From assembly GCF_002814095.1 (NCBI RefSeq), contig NZ_CP021915.1:124001-188000 (forward strand): a stretch of DNA of 64,000 nt. The letters run 5' to 3'. The DNA is from Sagittula sp. P11 (GTDB lineage: Bacteria > Pseudomonadota > Alphaproteobacteria > Rhodobacterales > Rhodobacteraceae). How positions within the stretch are numbered: the first letter of the stretch is position 1; each line of letters begins with the position of its first letter. Below are positions 62,716-64,000 of the stretch, piece by piece. The translations under genes were made by a program, and so were the position numbers. The notes below the pieces were generated by a model, which made no database searches, had not been told where the DNA came from, and saw only the letters and a program-made list of their open reading frames with translations.

Positions 62716-62725
62716 CACATATGTG
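62716..62725. promoter_or_regulatory. CACATATGTG palindrome, site 3 (upstream of dehydrogenase pair)
   Basis: Same core as at 55509 and 57415, flanked by CAG and GTTTT, centred about 106 bases before the dehydrogenase start at 62827 and about 215 bases before the MaoC start on the other strand. Confidence 0.55.
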
Positions 62726-62826
62726 GTTTTACGCGGCTGGTGCCGGATAGCGTTTGGGACATACCGAACGCGTACCTTACCTTTTTGTGAACAGGCGCCA
62801 AATGCCATGACCCGAAGAGGACCAGC

Positions 62827-63939
62827 ATGAATTTCGGCTTTTCCGACGAACACGATGCCATACGCGACACGCTGGCACGAATGCTGAGCGATCACGCCAC
62901 TCTCGCGGTGGCGCATGACTGTCTTGAGGCTGCCGACGGGTTCGATTCCGCAACCTGGACCGCCTTGGCGGACGGCGGATGGCTGGGCCTTGCAATTGCC
63001 GAAGACTACGGGGGGGCGGCGATGGGGGCGATCGAACTGGCCATTGTCGCCGAAGAGATCGGCCGTAGCCTGGCCGCCATACCTTTTGGCCCGGTTCTTG
63101 GCCTGGCGATCCCCGCGATTCAGGACTTGGGCACGCAAAGCCAAAGGGAAAATCTGCTTCCCCGGATCGCCGAAGGCCGCATGATCGTTACCGTCGCGCT
63201 TGCCGAGGATGGAGGGTCTGCACCGGAACGGGTCTCGGCAAAAGTGCTGCAGGATCGCCTTTCGGGACGGAAATCGCCAGTTTCGTTCGCATCCGATGCG
63301 TCATTCGCGATCGTCGCCGCCCTGGACGAAGGCGGCACCGCGCGCCTTTATCTGGCGGATCTTTCGGACCCCTCGGTGTCGATCAGCGCGCTGGATGCGA
63401 TCGACCGCACCCGTCCGACGTCCGAGATCGTCTTTCACGACACGCCGGTTGAACTGCTTCCCGGGTCCGATCCCGCAGCGATCCGGACTCTTCTGGACGG
63501 CGCCGCAGTGTTGGCCGCCTTCGAACAGATCGGCCTGGCCGAGCGGGCGCTTTTCCTGACCAGAGACTATGCCTGCGAGCGGCAGGCGTTCGGACGCCAG
63601 ATCGGCAGTTTTCAGGCGGTCAAGCACCGGCTCGCGGACATGTTCGCCAAGATCGAGCTGGCACGGTCCAATGCTTTTTTCGGCGCCTGGGCGCTGGCGA
63701 GCGGGGATGAACGGCTGTCCGAAGCGGCGGCGGTAGCACGCCTCGCGGCTCTCGATGCAGTGCAATTCACCACTGAGGAATCGGTGCAGCTTCACGGTGG
63801 GATCGGGTTCACCTGGGCGGCCGACCCGCATTTGTTTCTGCGGCGAGGATGGCAGTTGAAGGCCGAACTCGGCCTGGCCGATTTGTGGCGCGAGCGGCTG
63901 CTTTGCAATCTGGCGGACGGCCAAAGGGCCGCGAACTGA
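62827..63939 (+). CDS. Acyl-CoA dehydrogenase, short subunit of a probable heteromer
   Basis: A 370-residue dehydrogenase-like protein with GWLGLAIAEDYGGAAMGAIE, RQAFGRQIGSFQAVKHRLADM and QLHGGIGFTWAADPHLFLRR, the last typical of the FadE small partners in steroid-type heteromeric dehydrogenases. No C-terminal EGT motif is present. GAAGAGGACC precedes the ATG. The next gene, 16 bases downstream, begins another dehydrogenase, so this is the second such pair in the window. Confidence 0.87.
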   Translation: MNFGFSDEHDAIRDTLARMLSDHATLAVAHDCLEAADGFDSATWTALADGGWLGLAIAEDYGGAAMGAIELAIVAEEIGRSLAAIPFGPVLGLAIPAIQDLGTQSQRENLLPRIAEGRMIVTVALAEDGGSAPERVSAKVLQDRLSGRKSPVSFASDASFAIVAALDEGGTARLYLADLSDPSVSISALDAIDRTRPTSEIVFHDTPVELLPGSDPAAIRTLLDGAAVLAAFEQIGLAERALFLTRDYACERQAFGRQIGSFQAVKHRLADMFAKIELARSNAFFGAWALASGDERLSEAAAVARLAALDAVQFTTEESVQLHGGIGFTWAADPHLFLRRGWQLKAELGLADLWRERLLCNLADGQRAAN

Positions 63940-63955
63940 CAAGGACAAAGTGCAG

Positions 63956-64000
63956 ATGGATTTCAGCGACAGCCCGGAAGAAGCCGCGTTCCGCGCCAAG
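63956..64000 (+). CDS. Acyl-CoA dehydrogenase, N-terminus only (cut by window edge)
   Basis: Fifteen codons are visible before the window ends: MDFSDSPEEAAFRAK, a typical acyl-CoA dehydrogenase beginning. AAGGACAAAG lies upstream at ribosome-site distance. It probably encodes the catalytic partner of the preceding short subunit. Confidence 0.7.
   Translation, partial: MDFSDSPEEAAFRAK

Larger units (their letters stand above)
62507..62826. other. 320-bp divergent regulatory region
   Basis: It separates the leftward MaoC-IclR pair from a rightward dehydrogenase pair. It contains the third CACATATGTG palindrome and a longer inverted repeat with 9-bp arms (TCAATCGAC at 62618-62626, GTCGATTGA at 62650-62658). 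No gene is visible. Confidence 0.5.

Overview
The window reads as a piece of an alphaproteobacterial genome, most likely Rhodobacterales (Roseobacter-type). This is inferred from high GC, gene family mix and many TRAP transporters; no rRNA, tRNA or housekeeping marker is present to confirm it. It is almost entirely a catabolic island for carboxylic acids handled as CoA thioesters. It holds eleven acyl-CoA dehydrogenase genes (two cut by the window edges), five class III CoA-transferases (one dead), a two-subunit class I CoA-transferase, two AMP-forming and three NDP-forming acyl-CoA synthetases (one split into two genes), four MaoC/hot-dog hydratases, a crotonase, two thiolase-fold enzymes, two intact SDR dehydrogenases and a PrpD-family protein. 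The substrates cannot be named from sequence.

Layout. (1) 1-13.9 kb, plus strand: end of an acyl-CoA dehydrogenase, an HTD2-like hydratase, then a branched-chain-type ABC importer (livG, H, M, K, F) with an acyl-CoA ligase gene inserted after livG, an SDR, a CoA-transferase on the opposite strand, a crotonase, a true thiolase and an acyl-CoA dehydrogenase. livG is preceded by a 30-codon ORF with a strong ribosome site whose stop overlaps the livG start. (2) 14.0-20.5 kb: a divergent unit, CoA-transferase/GntR/acyl-CoA dehydrogenase leftwards and a TRAP transporter rightwards. (3) 20.5-24.4 kb: a graveyard with an SDR tail, a CoA-transferase, a LivK-type binding protein and a LivF ATPase, all broken by readable frameshifts or stops. 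(4) 24.5-36.6 kb, minus strand: a tightly overlapped 11-gene operon beginning with a TRAP transporter and ending with a dehydrogenase. It includes an NDP-forming CoA ligase overlapping a citryl-CoA-lyase-like gene, the same two activities that are fused in ATP-citrate lyase. (5) 36.8-39.3 kb: a complete IS66 element with near-perfect ends and an 8-bp target duplication. (6) 39.6-50.6 kb: an IclR gene, a leftward CoA-transferase/dehydrogenase/CoA-ligase operon and a divergent rightward operon (split CoA ligase, MaoC, dehydrogenase, Cys-less thiolase-fold protein plus DUF35 partner) closed by a strong terminator. (7) 50.7-64 kb: a TAXI-type TRAP transporter with a two-subunit CoA-transferase, an orphan membrane transporter, PrpD with a pair of dehydrogenases, a second IclR gene with MaoC, and a further dehydrogenase pair running off the end.

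Logic. Each block repeats one plan: importer, acid activation (ligase or CoA-transferase), dehydrogenation, hydration, oxidation, and thiolytic or aldol-type cleavage, with a local GntR or IclR regulator. In the right-hand part an identical 10-bp palindrome (CACATATGTG) occurs in three intergenic regions around the second IclR gene and probably marks its regulon.
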